From Pseudomonadota bacterium (GTDB lineage Bacteria > Pseudomonadota > Alphaproteobacteria > Rhizobiales > Hyphomicrobiaceae), in contig JAFAFW010000046.1 of NCBI GenBank assembly GCA_023423275.1, positions 1 through 64,000 of the forward strand: a stretch of 64,000 nt of DNA. The letters are read 5' to 3'. The first letter of the stretch is position 1. Every line of letters starts with the position of its first letter. Positions 52,126-61,900 of the stretch are shown in pieces. The position numbers and the translations under genes are program-made. A model generated the notes under the pieces. It was not told where the DNA came from and searched no databases. It saw only the letters and a list, made by a program, of their open reading frames with translations.

Positions 52126-52383
52126 TCAACGTACGCGGCCCGACAGGCAGGCGGCAAGCCGGTGGGTCGTCATCCAGAACCCGCTTGCGCCGGCAATGAC
52201 CGTGGAGGCACGAGCCTGCGTGGCGAAGCGACCTTCGATCATCTCGAACAGCGCCAGCCGTTCCGCTGCCGGCACCGCACGGATCAGTCCGGGCAGCAGC
52301 ACGAGTGTCACCATCGACACGCCGCCAATCCAGTGCACGATAGCCAGCACGTGCAGCGTCCGAGCGATGGTGAGATCGTCCAT
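52126..52383 (-). pseudogene. C-terminally truncated membrane protein
   Basis: An 85-aa frame starting MDDLTIARTLHVLAIVHWIGG with one clear membrane helix pair (HVLAIVHWIGGVSMVTLVLLPGL) and ASTVIAGASGFWM. The pattern is that of a small 4-helix (CopD-like/hypothetical) membrane protein of ~150 aa, but the frame ends after THRLAACLSGRVR with two helices missing. It lies 78 nt after the folate cyclo-ligase gene, possibly at the end of the NsrR-controlled operon. It may be a remnant. Confidence 0.5.
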
Positions 52384-52461
52384 GATCACGCCATCCTCAA
52401 TGGTGCAGCCGTGGAGAGGAAAAAGCGCGCGCGTTGCCACAGGGCTGGTGAGGCTGGCGAC

Positions 52462-53046
52462 TCATGCGCCGTCCTTGCCCGCGGCGTAGACCGCGGCCTC
52501 GGTGACGATCACGTCCATCGCGATGTCATGGGCCTGCGGGACATAGCCCTCGACACGGCCTGCCTCCAGCCCGACGCCGATGGCCAGCGGTTTGGGTTCC
52601 ATGGCAGCAAGCGTGCGATCGAAGTAGCCGCCGCCGTATCCGAGACGATAGAGCCCCGAGATGCCCACCAATGGTGCGATGACCACGTCGGGAATAGCGA
52701 GTTCGCGCCGTTCCGGCACCATGATGCCCCAGAACCCGCGCATCATCGGATCGCCAGGCCGCCACGTCCAATACTCGAGCGGCGCCTGCTCCCGAACCAC
52801 GACGGGCAGCGCCAGCCCGCACTTCTTGCGCGCGCTGATCCCGGCCGCCCATGTCCTGAGATCGAACTCCCCCTGGATGGGCCAGTAGAGGCCAAGCGTC
52901 CGACAGGGTCGGCGCTCAAGCACGGTGTCGAGATTGCGTGCGATCGCCGCCGTCAGGAAAGCGCGGTCCACGGAGGACATGCCTTGCCGTTCGCGCTTCA
53001 GGCGCGCGCGTTCCCGGACACGCCAGGCCCTGACCTCCGCGTCCAT
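52462..53046 (-). CDS. 5-formyltetrahydrofolate cyclo-ligase
   Basis: A 194-aa protein with the family motif RLGYGGGYFDRTLA near residue 140 (GGGYFDR, ATP/substrate binding). It converts 5-formyl-THF to 5,10-methenyl-THF with ATP. I use the ATG at 53046, which overlaps the trHb stop (TGATG); a GTG one codon earlier is possible. Its presence at the end of a nitrosative-stress operon is unusual and may be a matter of operon capture rather than function. Confidence 0.9.
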   Translation of the reverse strand: MDAEVRAWRVRERARLKRERQGMSSVDRAFLTAAIARNLDTVLERRPCRTLGLYWPIQGEFDLRTWAAGISARKKCGLALPVVVREQAPLEYWTWRPGDPMMRGFWGIMVPERRELAIPDVVIAPLVGISGLYRLGYGGGYFDRTLAAMEPKPLAIGVGLEAGRVEGYVPQAHDIAMDVIVTEAAVYAAGKDGA

Positions 53047-53504
53047 CACGTCTCCGTGCCGGCTGTCGTGACGGGCGATCTGCGCCGCATGGGCGGCACG
53101 ACGGCGTCGCCGCGGTGGAGGGCGATGCCGAGCTGGAGCGAGTCCGCGATGCGGTTGGCACGATCGATGAAGACCTGCGCCGCATCAGGCGGGCAGATTC
53201 TGATCGCCGTAGCCTGGAACAGCGCGAGCCAGCGCTCGAAATGCACGGTCGCAATGTCGGGCAGCTCTGCGTGCGCCTTCATCGGCGTCCCCTTATAGCG
53301 GCCGGTCATCAGCGTCACCGAGGACCAGAACGCGCACAGCTTGTCGAGATGGGCGGGCCAGTCCTCGATGCGCGCGTTGAAGATCGGGCCGATCAACGGA
53401 TCGCGACGCACGCGCGCATAGAATGTGTGCACCAGGTTGCGGATCATCTCTTCGGTGATGCCAACCTCGACGCCTGGAGCCTTGGGATGCGGATCACGCG
53501 CCAT
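53046..53504 (-). CDS. group III truncated haemoglobin
   Basis: A 152-aa haem protein. The E-helix/haem region HLDKLCAFWSSVTLMTGRYKG with PMKAHAEL is the hallmark of group III truncated globins, and the FG loop has the proximal His in ATVHFERWLALFQ. These proteins bind NO and O2 and may convert NO to nitrate or protect from nitrosative stress. It is part of the operon divergent from nsrR, which supports an NO-linked role. Confidence 0.9.
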   Translation of the reverse strand: MARDPHPKAPGVEVGITEEMIRNLVHTFYARVRRDPLIGPIFNARIEDWPAHLDKLCAFWSSVTLMTGRYKGTPMKAHAELPDIATVHFERWLALFQATAIRICPPDAAQVFIDRANRIADSLQLGIALHRGDAVVPPMRRRSPVTTAGTET

Positions 53505-53534
53505 TGGAATCCATCCTGGATACGTGGAAACATT

Positions 53535-53990
53535 TCATTGCGAAGCCCCGGTTGCTGATGTCCAACGTGCACTGGCGATGGCCGCGGCAAGGACCAGTAC
53601 GAGCTTCAAGGCTTCGAGGCCGATATAGAGATTATGCAGCGCGCTCGGCGGAACACTGCGGCCGGCCATGATGTCGAGCACCCGCGCATCGAGGATCGGC
53701 CGCAAGAAGAATGTCTCGACGGCCAGCACGGCGGCGATGGCAACGAGTGCAATCATGACCCATCTCCGACCTGCGGCGACTTGCAACCGACAAGCCCAGA
53801 CCAGCAAGGCGGCTATCAACACCAGGCCCCATTCGATCAACGTCAGGACATGGAATGTCCAGCGGCCGACATCGAGCGCCTGCGGCAGTTGCAGGCTCGG
53901 CGCCAGGAACTTCGCCGGCGTGGCCACGAACGAGACACCGAGGAGCAGTCCCGACCAGATGAAGAGGAACGGAGACACGATGCGAGTCAT
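53535..53990 (-). CDS. small integral membrane protein of the NsrR-linked operon
   Basis: A 151-aa protein with four predicted membrane helices (FLFIWSGLLLGVSFVATPA, LTLIEWGLVLIAALLVWA, WVMIALVAIAAVLAVETFFL and LKLVLVLAAAIASA). I do not recognise a named family with certainty. Its start overlaps the DUF1971 gene by 4 nt, so it is translationally coupled to it. It may handle haem or redox partners of the trHb downstream. Confidence 0.7.
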   Translation of the reverse strand: MTRIVSPFLFIWSGLLLGVSFVATPAKFLAPSLQLPQALDVGRWTFHVLTLIEWGLVLIAALLVWACRLQVAAGRRWVMIALVAIAAVLAVETFFLRPILDARVLDIMAGRSVPPSALHNLYIGLEALKLVLVLAAAIASARWTSATGASQ

Positions 53991-54292
53991 GAGTCTGTCC
54001 CCGGTCGGTGGAACTCGACGAAAAAGGCGCTGTCTTCGTCCAGCAACTCCACATGATGCAGCGACTCAGGCTCGATCACCGCTGCGCCACCTTCAACCAC
54101 CACATGCGTGTCCGTCGACTCGCCATCGAGGCAGTAGCGGACACGACCCCGCTCGACCCGCAGCAGTCCCCACATGCCGGCCTTGACGCTGTGCTGCGAG
54201 AGCAACGCCGGCGGTACGGTCTCCCGCGTGAACAGCGGCGTACGCCGGACAAGAACAAGACCGGGCGGCAGCGCTTCCCGTATCCGCGTCAT
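53987..54292 (-). CDS. DUF1971 cupin-like protein
   Basis: A 101-aa protein starting MTRIREALPPGLVLVRRTPLF, with GMWGLLRVERGRVRYCLDG and VIEPESLHHVELL. The sequence fits the DUF1971/TehB-associated beta-barrel family, often found near NO-responsive genes. A His-rich turn (PESLHH) could bind a metal. It overlaps fdxA upstream and the membrane protein gene downstream by 4 nt each. Confidence 0.8.
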   Translation of the reverse strand: MTRIREALPPGLVLVRRTPLFTRETVPPALLSQHSVKAGMWGLLRVERGRVRYCLDGESTDTHVVVEGGAAVIEPESLHHVELLDEDSAFFVEFHRPGTDS

Positions 54293-54636
54293 GTGACGTC
54301 CTCGGTCTGAGCGGGATCAGGCGACAGCTCAGCGGCCTTGCCGCTGCGTCCGTTCTCCGCGTCTGCGTTCGGCAGCGGCGCTTTTTTCCCTGTGATGTTG
54401 GGCCAGCGGTCCGCGTAGGTGCGGTTGATCTCAAGCCAGTGATCCGTCGCCGCCGGCTCCGTGTCCGAGAAGATCGCCTCGGCCGGACATTCAGGCACGC
54501 ACACGCCGCAGTCGATGCATTCGTCAGGATGGATGACGAGCATGTTCTCGCCTTCGTAGAAACAATCCACCGGACAGACCTCGACGCAGTCCGTGAACTT
54601 GCACTTGATGCAGTTCTCGGTGACGACGTAGGTCAC
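54289..54636 (-). CDS. fdxA: 7Fe-type ferredoxin FdxA
   Basis: A 115-aa ferredoxin starting MTYVVTENCIKCKFTDCVEVCP, with a second cluster motif CIDCGVCVPECP. This is the [3Fe-4S][4Fe-4S] arrangement of FdxA. It ends with the long C-terminal extension characteristic of the family. It would donate electrons to the neighbouring oxidoreductases. It overlaps the nitronate monooxygenase gene by 4 nt. Confidence 0.93.
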   Translation of the reverse strand: MTYVVTENCIKCKFTDCVEVCPVDCFYEGENMLVIHPDECIDCGVCVPECPAEAIFSDTEPAATDHWLEINRTYADRWPNITGKKAPLPNADAENGRSGKAAELSPDPAQTEDVT

Positions 54637-55727
54637 GTTAAAGAGCTCCTGCTGCCACGCGCCAAGGCCGTCAGTCGTTCGACCGCCTCATCGGCGAGTT
54701 GTCGGGTCAGCTCTGCCGCTGGCATCTCGCGGCCGAGCGATGCCGCCTGTCCTGCCCATAAGGAAGAAAAGTCGCTTGAGCCCTTGGCTTCCGCCGCCGC
54801 CTTCAAGGGCGCGAGCGCGCCACCTGCCAGCGGAAATGCGGGCGCGTCGTCCGAGATCGGCCCGACTTCGCGCATCACGCGATTGATCAGACCGCGCGCC
54901 GGGCGTCCGGTGAAGAGATTGGTCAAGGCTGTGGTGTCGTCGCTTGCGGATCGCAGCGCCGCTCGGTGCAGCGGCGAGACCTGTGCTTCCGGGCAGAACA
55001 GGTAGGCCGTGCCGATCTGCACGCCGCTGGCGCCAAGCGCAAAGGCTGCCGCAATGCCGCGGGCATCGGTGATACCGCCCGCGGCAATGACCGGAACCGA
55101 GACGGCATCGACCACCTGCGGGACGAGCGCGAAGGTGCCTGCCTGCGACGCGACATCGTCTGTCAGGAACATGCCACGGTGGCCGCCCGCCTCGTTGCCT
55201 TGCGCGATGATCGCGTCGCAGCCGCGCTCGGCAAGCCACTTCGCTTCACGTGCTGTCGTGGCCGAAGCAATGACCTTGCAACCGACGGCTTGCACGCGCT
55301 GCAGCAGCCGATCCTCAGGCAAGCCGAAATGAAAGCTCACCACCTCGGGCTTGAACTCCTCGACGATCGTGCAGGAGGCTTCATCGAACGGGGCACGGCT
55401 GCTGCTCGGCACATCATCGGCGTCCAGACCGAGCTCCGTATAGTAGGGGCGAAGCCGGGCACGCCAGCGCGCCTCACGGGCGGCGTCGGGCGCCGGCATG
55501 CTGTGCGTGAAGAAGTTCAAATTGATCGGCTTTGCCGTGCGCTGGCGGATGACGCCAAGTGCGGAGCGAACCTGGGCGGCGCTTGACGTGGCGCAGGCAA
55601 GAGATCCGAGCCCCCCGGCCTCTGAGACGGCAACCGCAAGCTCTGCCGTGCTTGGCCCTGCCATCGGTGCCAGCATGATCGGATGCTCGATCTGGAACAT
55701 CTCGAGCAGTCGGCGGTCGGGCCACAT
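54633..55727 (-). CDS. nitronate monooxygenase (2-nitropropane dioxygenase family)
   Basis: A 364-aa FMN-dependent TIM-barrel enzyme starting MWPDRRLLEMFQIEHPIMLAPMAG. Typical features are AQGNEAGGHRGMF (phosphate/substrate loop), IAAGGITDARGIAAAFALGASGVQIGTAYL, and the conserved His in the GGHRG loop. It oxidises alkyl nitronates, protecting against nitro-compounds or propionate-3-nitronate. I chose the ATG at 55727 preceded by GGGGAG; another ATG at 55748 is possible. It is the first gene of the NsrR-divergent operon. Confidence 0.88.
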   Translation of the reverse strand: MWPDRRLLEMFQIEHPIMLAPMAGPSTAELAVAVSEAGGLGSLACATSSAAQVRSALGVIRQRTAKPINLNFFTHSMPAPDAAREARWRARLRPYYTELGLDADDVPSSSRAPFDEASCTIVEEFKPEVVSFHFGLPEDRLLQRVQAVGCKVIASATTAREAKWLAERGCDAIIAQGNEAGGHRGMFLTDDVASQAGTFALVPQVVDAVSVPVIAAGGITDARGIAAAFALGASGVQIGTAYLFCPEAQVSPLHRAALRSASDDTTALTNLFTGRPARGLINRVMREVGPISDDAPAFPLAGGALAPLKAAAEAKGSSDFSSLWAGQAASLGREMPAAELTRQLADEAVERLTALARGSRSSLT

Positions 55728-55861
55728 GAGGTCAGCTCCCCTGTTCATCGGGCATTGTCGCCGGGCGCGTTGAAGTCCCGTGCCAGAGCATCGTGTCAGG
55801 TCGTGGCCCATCCATCTGACGCCTCAACACGCCGCGCTTGCGATCCGGCGACGCTATTGCC

Positions 55862-55888
55862 TAAATAGGTACCGATGATACCTATTTA
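55862..55888. promoter_or_regulatory. perfect palindrome between nitronate monooxygenase and nsrR: NsrR operator
   Basis: TAAATAGGTA-N7-TACCTATTTA is a perfect inverted repeat with 10-bp arms. It lies between two divergent transcripts, 28 nt before the nsrR start and 134 nt before the nitronate monooxygenase start. NsrR binds AT-rich inverted repeats of this general size. It is the clear candidate operator for both directions. Confidence 0.8.
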
Positions 55889-55916
55889 AAAGGCCGACGC
55901 AACACCGAGGTGGCCC

Positions 55917-56348
55917 ATGCGACTGACTGTCATGACCGACTATGCGCTCCGCGTGCTGATGTACGCTGCCACGGCGCCCGAGCGGCTGGTCACGGTCGAC
56001 GAGATTGCACGCGCCTATGCCATTTCCGGCAACCACCTGACCAAAGTGGTGCAGGAGCTGGCACGTCATGGGTTTGTCGAGACCCTGCGCGGACGTGGCG
56101 GCGGTTTGCGTCTGGCACAGCCGGTGGACACCATTACGATCGGCAGCGTCGTGCGTGCCATGGAGGAGGACTTCGGCCTGGTCGAGTGCTTTCGCACCGG
56201 CGACACCTGCTGTCTGACACCCGTGTGCCGCCTGCGCCGCGCGCTCGACGACGCGCTGCGTGATTTTCTTGCAGCCCTGGATCGCAGATCACTGGCCGAC
56301 CTCGTCGCCCAGCCCAAGGCCCTTCTTGCCAGCCTTCATGAAGCTTGA
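55917..56348 (+). CDS. nsrR: NsrR, NO-sensing Rrf2 repressor
   Basis: A 143-aa Rrf2 protein (MRLTVMTDYALRVLMYAATA; helix ISGNHLTKVVQELARHGFVETLRGRGGGLRLA). Cysteines at about 91, 98/99 and 104 in VECFRTGDTCCLTPVCRL form the Fe-S ligand set of NsrR. NsrR loses its cluster on NO exposure and derepresses NO-detoxification genes. It is divergent from an operon with trHb and nitronate monooxygenase. The spacing of the first two Cys is one residue longer than the standard. Confidence 0.92.
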   Translation: MRLTVMTDYALRVLMYAATAPERLVTVDEIARAYAISGNHLTKVVQELARHGFVETLRGRGGGLRLAQPVDTITIGSVVRAMEEDFGLVECFRTGDTCCLTPVCRLRRALDDALRDFLAALDRRSLADLVAQPKALLASLHEA

Positions 56349-56629
56349 GGCCATACGGGCGGCGAACTTGCACGCGGACAGCCGTTGAGAGCAGAGTTTT
56401 CTGTTCCTGCATGCGCGATGCAAATTTAACGACGAATGCGATGTCGCCTGATCGCTTCCGGCCCATACGTTTGACATCGCCGGCCCGCCCCCATAGGCTT
56501 TGCAGCGCGGTGCAAGCCGCATCCGGACCCGCGGGAAGGGCAGAGCCCACTTGCAGAGCGAGCTGACAGAATTTTCACCTTTGTGCAGCCGTGTTGCGGG
56601 TCGTCGGCGTCTGATGCACGGAGGTTCTC

Positions 56630-58264
56630 ATGCTGCCGCTGCCAAGCCGGCCCGATATCGATCACTTGAAAAAACAGGCGAAGGAGCTATTCGCAGCCTA
56701 CAGGCGCGGTGCTCCCGAGGCCATCGATCGCTTTCGCAAATCTCTACCCGCAGCAACCCACCGGAACGACGATGCGATCTCACAGTTGCATCTGCGTTTG
56801 CACGATGCGCAGTCGTGCGTCGCTCGCGAATATGGCTTCACGTCCTGGACCGATCTGAAAACCTTCGTCGAAATGCTCCGGTTGCAGTCCTCCCATCCGA
56901 CGGCTCTGACAGCCGCCCTTGCCCGCCTGATATACGCGGGCGATATCACGGGCGGGATGAATCGTGCGCGGCCTTCAGCAGCGGCTCGATTGCTCGCAAG
57001 CAATCCCAGCCTGTCCGCGCACAGCCCATGGATTGCATGCGCCGTCGGCGACATCGCCACGGTGCAGCGCCAGATTGAAAGCGATGCTTCGTGGGTCAAC
57101 CGGCCTGGCGGCACGCTCGACTTACCTCCGCTTGTGGCCGCGACACATTCGAGCCTGCTGCGGGATGCCAACTATAGGGACAAGATTCATCGGACTGTTG
57201 ATCTGCTTCTCGACGCTGGCGCCGATCCCAATCAGTCCGTGAGCAGCCGTTGGCCTCCGGCCTCTCTCGCTGCTCCCTCCGCGGAACACAGGATTTCGGC
57301 GCTTTACGGCGCGGCCGGACAGAATCACGATCCCGAGCTGACGCGCCGCCTGCTCGCCGCGGGGGCCGATCCAAACGACGGTGAGTCCCTCTATCATTCG
57401 CTGGAAGCCCCCGCCTGCACGCGGCTTCTCCTCGAGGCCGGCGCGATCGTCACGGGAACGAACGCGCTCTATCGCGCGCTCGATCTCGATGACATCGATA
57501 CATTCCGGCTGCTCCTGTCACACGCACCCGGGGCACGGGAGTTGAGCGAGGAGCGATTGCTCCTGTGGGCGATCCGGCGGCGGCGGTCACCGGCGCACAT
57601 CGAAGCCTTGCTCGCCGCAGGCGTCGATCCAACCCTGAAGGCAGCAGATGGTGCCGGTCCTCTCACACGAGCTTTGCGGTATGGCCTGCCGGATGTCGCC
57701 GAAGTTTTACGCAAGGCAGGCGCGACTGAGGAGATCACGGATGAAGACCTGTTTGTCGCTGCATGCGCCAACGCCGATCGCGACGCGGCGCAGCGCATCA
57801 AAGCACGCCGCCCCGATCTGCCCGACGCACTGAACGATGAGCGACTTCGGCTCCTTCCGGAACTGGCAGCACTGGGCTGTACGCAAGCCGTTCGCGTGAT
57901 GGTCGAGCTCGGCTGGCCGATTGCCGTTCGTGGCGGCGATTGGAATGCAAGTGCGTTGAACCATGCAGTGTTTCGCGGCGATGCGGCGCTTGCGCGCTTT
58001 CTGCTCGAACGTGGATCGTCATGGACCGAGGAGCATGGCTTCGGGGACAATGCCTGCGGCACGTTGAGCTGGGCCTCGGTCAACCAGCCGATGGATGATG
58101 GCGATTGGGCCTCATGCGCTGAAGCACTCCTCGCGCATGGCATGCCAATGGCTCAACGGGACCATAACGATCCGACCCGTATCCTTGTCGATGGTAAAAG
58201 TCGGGCATTTTCCGAAGATGTTACGGCGGTACTCCTTGGCGAGGATATCGAAGCGGCGCGCTGA
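56630..58264 (+). CDS. ankyrin-repeat protein
   Basis: A 544-aa protein starting MLPLPSRPDIDHLKKQAKEL. It has an N-terminal RPDIDHLKKQAKELFAAYRRG region often preceding ankyrin proteins, then several ankyrin-like repeats (HRTVDLLLDAGADPNQS, ELTRRLLAAGADPNDGE, ARFLLERGSSW). No signal peptide or membrane segment. Ankyrin repeats mediate protein-protein contacts, so a partner cannot be named. An intrinsic terminator follows at 58343. A 281-nt gap before the gene holds nothing I recognise. Confidence 0.85.
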   Translation: MLPLPSRPDIDHLKKQAKELFAAYRRGAPEAIDRFRKSLPAATHRNDDAISQLHLRLHDAQSCVAREYGFTSWTDLKTFVEMLRLQSSHPTALTAALARLIYAGDITGGMNRARPSAAARLLASNPSLSAHSPWIACAVGDIATVQRQIESDASWVNRPGGTLDLPPLVAATHSSLLRDANYRDKIHRTVDLLLDAGADPNQSVSSRWPPASLAAPSAEHRISALYGAAGQNHDPELTRRLLAAGADPNDGESLYHSLEAPACTRLLLEAGAIVTGTNALYRALDLDDIDTFRLLLSHAPGARELSEERLLLWAIRRRRSPAHIEALLAAGVDPTLKAADGAGPLTRALRYGLPDVAEVLRKAGATEEITDEDLFVAACANADRDAAQRIKARRPDLPDALNDERLRLLPELAALGCTQAVRVMVELGWPIAVRGGDWNASALNHAVFRGDAALARFLLERGSSWTEEHGFGDNACGTLSWASVNQPMDDGDWASCAEALLAHGMPMAQRDHNDPTRILVDGKSRAFSEDVTAVLLGEDIEAAR

Positions 58265-58342
58265 TCAACCCACCGTCTTCAACGCGCTGAAAAATCGCGA
58301 CGCAAAGCGCGCCATCCCTCCGCCGTATCGCTGGCGGTATCC

Positions 58343-58373
58343 GCGCAACGGAGATCAACCGTTGCGCTTTTTT
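58343..58373 (+). terminator. intrinsic terminator of the ankyrin gene
   Basis: GCGCAACG (58343-58350) pairs with CGTTGCGC (58360-58367) as a perfect 8-bp stem with a 9-nt loop, followed by six T. The stem overlaps the last codons of the convergent Lrp-type gene, whose stop is at 58355. Confidence 0.85.
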
Positions 58374-58909
58374 CCTCCTCCTGTCCGTACGTCGCCATCG
58401 TCCTTGACGGCCTCCATGACAACAAAGGTCGACGTGCTGGCAACGTACGGCAACGCCGAGATGCGCTCACCGAGCACCTCACGATACTTGCGAATATCCG
58501 CAGTTCGCACCTTCAAAAGATAATCGAAAGGTCCAGCAATCATATGGCACTGCTCGATCTCCGGCACCTTTCGTACGGCATCGTTGAACGCCTGCAAGGC
58601 AGCCTCCCGGGTGTCGGAGAGCTTGACCTCCGTGAACGCGATATGGTCGAGCCCGAGCTTCTTTGAATCCAGCACAGCCCGAAAACCGAGAATGAAACCA
58701 TCGTCAATCAACCGGCGCAATCGCACTTGGCAAGGAGATTTCGAGAGCCCGACCCGCTCGGCAAGATCGATCACCGGAATACGGCCATCGTGCTTCAGCA
58801 CCTCGAGGATCCTCTGGTCCAATCGGTCCAATCTCCTTCTATTTTCCTCTCTATCCACCACTTCACCTGCATTTTGAGAAACACTCAGGACTTTCTCCCG
58901 GTATTTCAT
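58355..58909 (-). CDS. putR: Lrp/AsnC-family regulator, likely PutR
   Basis: A 184-aa protein starting MKYREKVLSVSQNAGEVVD. The HTH is LDQRILEVLKHDGRIPVIDLAERVGLSKSPCQVRLRRLIDDGFI, and the RAM/AsnC_trans domain follows with PEIEQCHMIAGPFDYLLKVR. It is divergent from putA, whose product lacks its own DNA-binding domain. In alphaproteobacteria an Lrp-type PutR activates putA with proline, which fits. An extension to 59191 would overlap putA and is rejected. The basic GGGKKRNG tail reads through a terminator stem. Confidence 0.88.
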   Translation of the reverse strand: MKYREKVLSVSQNAGEVVDREENRRRLDRLDQRILEVLKHDGRIPVIDLAERVGLSKSPCQVRLRRLIDDGFILGFRAVLDSKKLGLDHIAFTEVKLSDTREAALQAFNDAVRKVPEIEQCHMIAGPFDYLLKVRTADIRKYREVLGERISALPYVASTSTFVVMEAVKDDGDVRTGGGKKRNG

Positions 58910-58997
58910 AAAAATCAAGCCGATCAACGGAGGGCGATGCCAGTAGACTCGACGGCAGTTTTCCGGCTCATCGGGCCGACCTTCGAAAGGCTTCGCT

Positions 58998-61900
58998 ATG
59001 CCACACGCTGCCGCCGGTGCCGCGACATCGCCCGCTCCTGTCTCGCCCCTCTTTTCAAATTTTGCACCTCCGCTTGCGCCCCGCACACCGCTGCGCCGTG
59101 CCATCACAGCAGCCACGCGCCGTCCCGAACCGGAGACCCTTCCTCGCCTCATCGAGGCTGCAACGCTGCCGGACGAAATGCGCGCCGCCATTGCCGCAAC
59201 CGCCCGCAGACTGATCGAGGCTCTGCGAGCGAAGAATCAGGGCAACAGCGTTGGAGCGCTAATCCAGGAATACTCTCTATCGAGTCAGGAAGGTGTCGCG
59301 CTGATGTGCCTTGCCGAGGCGCTCCTGCGCATCCCCGACCCGGCGACACGCGACGCTCTCATCAGGGACAAAATCTCGACAGGCGATTGGCAGTCGCACC
59401 TCGGCGGCGGACGCTCGTTGTTTGTCAATGCGACGACCTGGGGCATGGCGATCGCGGGGAAGCTGGTATCCAAACGCGATAGCAAGTCGCTCGCTTCGGT
59501 GCTGACGACTCTGATTGCCCGTTGCGGTGAACCGGTCATCCGACGCGGCGTCGATGTCGCCATGCGGATGATGGGAGAACAGTTCGTCACCGGCCAAACC
59601 ATCGAAAAAGCGCTCGACCGCGCCCGCACTCTGGAAGCGGAGGGGTTCCGCTATTCTTATGACATGCTGGGCGAGGCCGCGACAACGGCCGAGGATGCCG
59701 AGCGCTACTATAGAGATTACGAGAACGCCATCCACGCCATCGGCGCGGCGTCCCAGGGCCGCGGGATTTACGAAGGACCGGGCATATCCATCAAGCTTTC
59801 TGCTTTGCATCCGCGCTATACGCGCGCGAAGGGCACGCGCGTCATGGGTGAGCTTCTCCCACGCGTGATCGCCTTGGCGCGTCTGGCCAAACGCTATGAC
59901 ATCGGCCTCAACATCGACGCCGAGGAAGCGGACAGGCTCGAAATTTCATTGGATCTGTTTGAAGCCCTTGCTCTCGATCCCACGCTGAAAGGCTGGGATG
60001 GTCTGGGCTTTGTCGTTCAGGCCTACGGCAAACGCTGCCCATACGTGATTGACGGCATCATCGATCTTGCCCGCCGCGCCGGCCGCCGGATCATGGTCCG
60101 GCTGGTGAAGGGGGCTTATTGGGATTCTGAAATCAAGCGCGCCCAAGTTGACGGTCTCGCGGATTTTCCTGTCTACACGCGAAAAATCTATACGGACGTG
60201 TCCTATGTTGCTTGTGCCAGGAAATTACTGTCCGCCCCGGATGCCGTTTATCCGCAGTTTGCAACACATAACGCGCAAACACTCTCATCCATCTACCACA
60301 TCGCCGGGCCGGAATACCGAACGGGAATGTACGAGTTCCAGTGTCTGCACGGCATGGGCGAGCCGCTCTACAACGAGGTTGTCGGCACGGATAAGCTCGC
60401 AAGACCGTGCCGCATATACGCGCCGGTTGGCACCCACGAGACACTGTTAGCCTATCTCGTACGCCGCCTGCTCGAGAACGGAGCCAACAGCTCCTTCGTC
60501 AACCGCATCTCGGATCCGACTGTGAACGTGGACGACCTCGTCGCCGACCCTGCGGCGCTGGCAAGCGCGATGCCTCGCATTGGCGCGCCACATGAGGCTA
60601 TCGCCTTGCCGCCGGATCTCTTCGGAACACGACGCAACTCACCCGGGATTGACCTTGCCGACGACGATCAGCTGGAAAAGCTCGAAGCAGCTCTGAAGCA
60701 TAGTGCGAATCTTGATTGGCATGCGGCTCCGACCCTGGCGACGGGCTCAGCAAGGACCGCGCCCCAAGCCGTCAGCAACCCTGCGAATTTTTCCGATGTT
60801 GTTGGCCACGTCATCGAAGCCGACGTCGCCGAAGTGCAGCAGGCTGTCCGCGACGCATTCAGGTTCGCTCCAGAGTGGGCTCAGGTTCCTCCGCAGGACC
60901 GGGCCATGATGCTGGAACGTGCCGCGGATCTCTTGCTTGAGCGGATGCCCATGTTGATCGGTCTCCTCATCCGCGAGGCTGGCAAGTCGGCAGCCAATGC
61001 AATCTCCGAGGCGCGCGAAGCTGCAGACTTCCTGCGCTACTATGCTGACGAAGCGCGCCGCACACTGAAGCCTGCGCATGAACCGCTCGGCCCGATCGTC
61101 TGCATCAGCCCTTGGAATTTTCCTCTGGCCATCTTTACCGGGCAGGTTGCCGCCGCCCTTGCCGCTGGCAATCCCGTCCTCGCGAAGCCCGCCAACACGA
61201 CGCCTTTGATTGCCGCTGAAAGCGTGCGGATATTGCATGAAGCGGGGGTTCCTGTCCCCGCACTGCAATTCTTACCGTGCCGGGGATCCGTTGCCGGCCG
61301 GATGATCGAAATGCCGGAAGTTGCCGGCGTCATGTTTACCGGATCGACGAACGTCGCGCGCACCCTCCAGGGTCAGCTTGCAAAGCGCGTGTCCATCGAA
61401 GGGAAACCGATCCCGCTGATTGCGGAGACCGGTGGCCAGAACGCGATGATCGTCGATTCATCCGCCCTTGCCGAGCAAGTCGTCATCGATGTGCTTGCCT
61501 CTGCGTTCGATAGCGCTGGCCAGCGTTGCTCCGCACTCCGCGTTCTATGCCTGCAAGAAGATGTCGCAGATCGTATTCTCGCCATGCTGAAAGGCGCCAT
61601 GAGCGAGCTCGGCGTTGGTTCCACCGATCAGCTATCGAACGATATCGGGCCGGTTATAACGGCAGGTGCCAAGACGACAATTGACGCCCACATTGCGGTC
61701 ATGCGAGCGCGCGGCCGCGACGTTTTCCAAGTCGATCTTTCTCCGGAAGCGGAGAGCGGAACGTTCGTTCCACCGACGCTCATCGAGATCGACCGCGTAT
61801 CGGAACTCACAGAAGAAGTTTTTGGACCCGTCCTCCATGTCGTGCGCTATCGGCGCGCCGACGTGATGCGCATGATCGACGACATCAACAACACCGGCTA

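Noticed and set aside
52084..53298. 404-codon plus-strand frame
   Set aside because: Antisense to the folate cyclo-ligase and trHb genes, which have diagnostic motifs.
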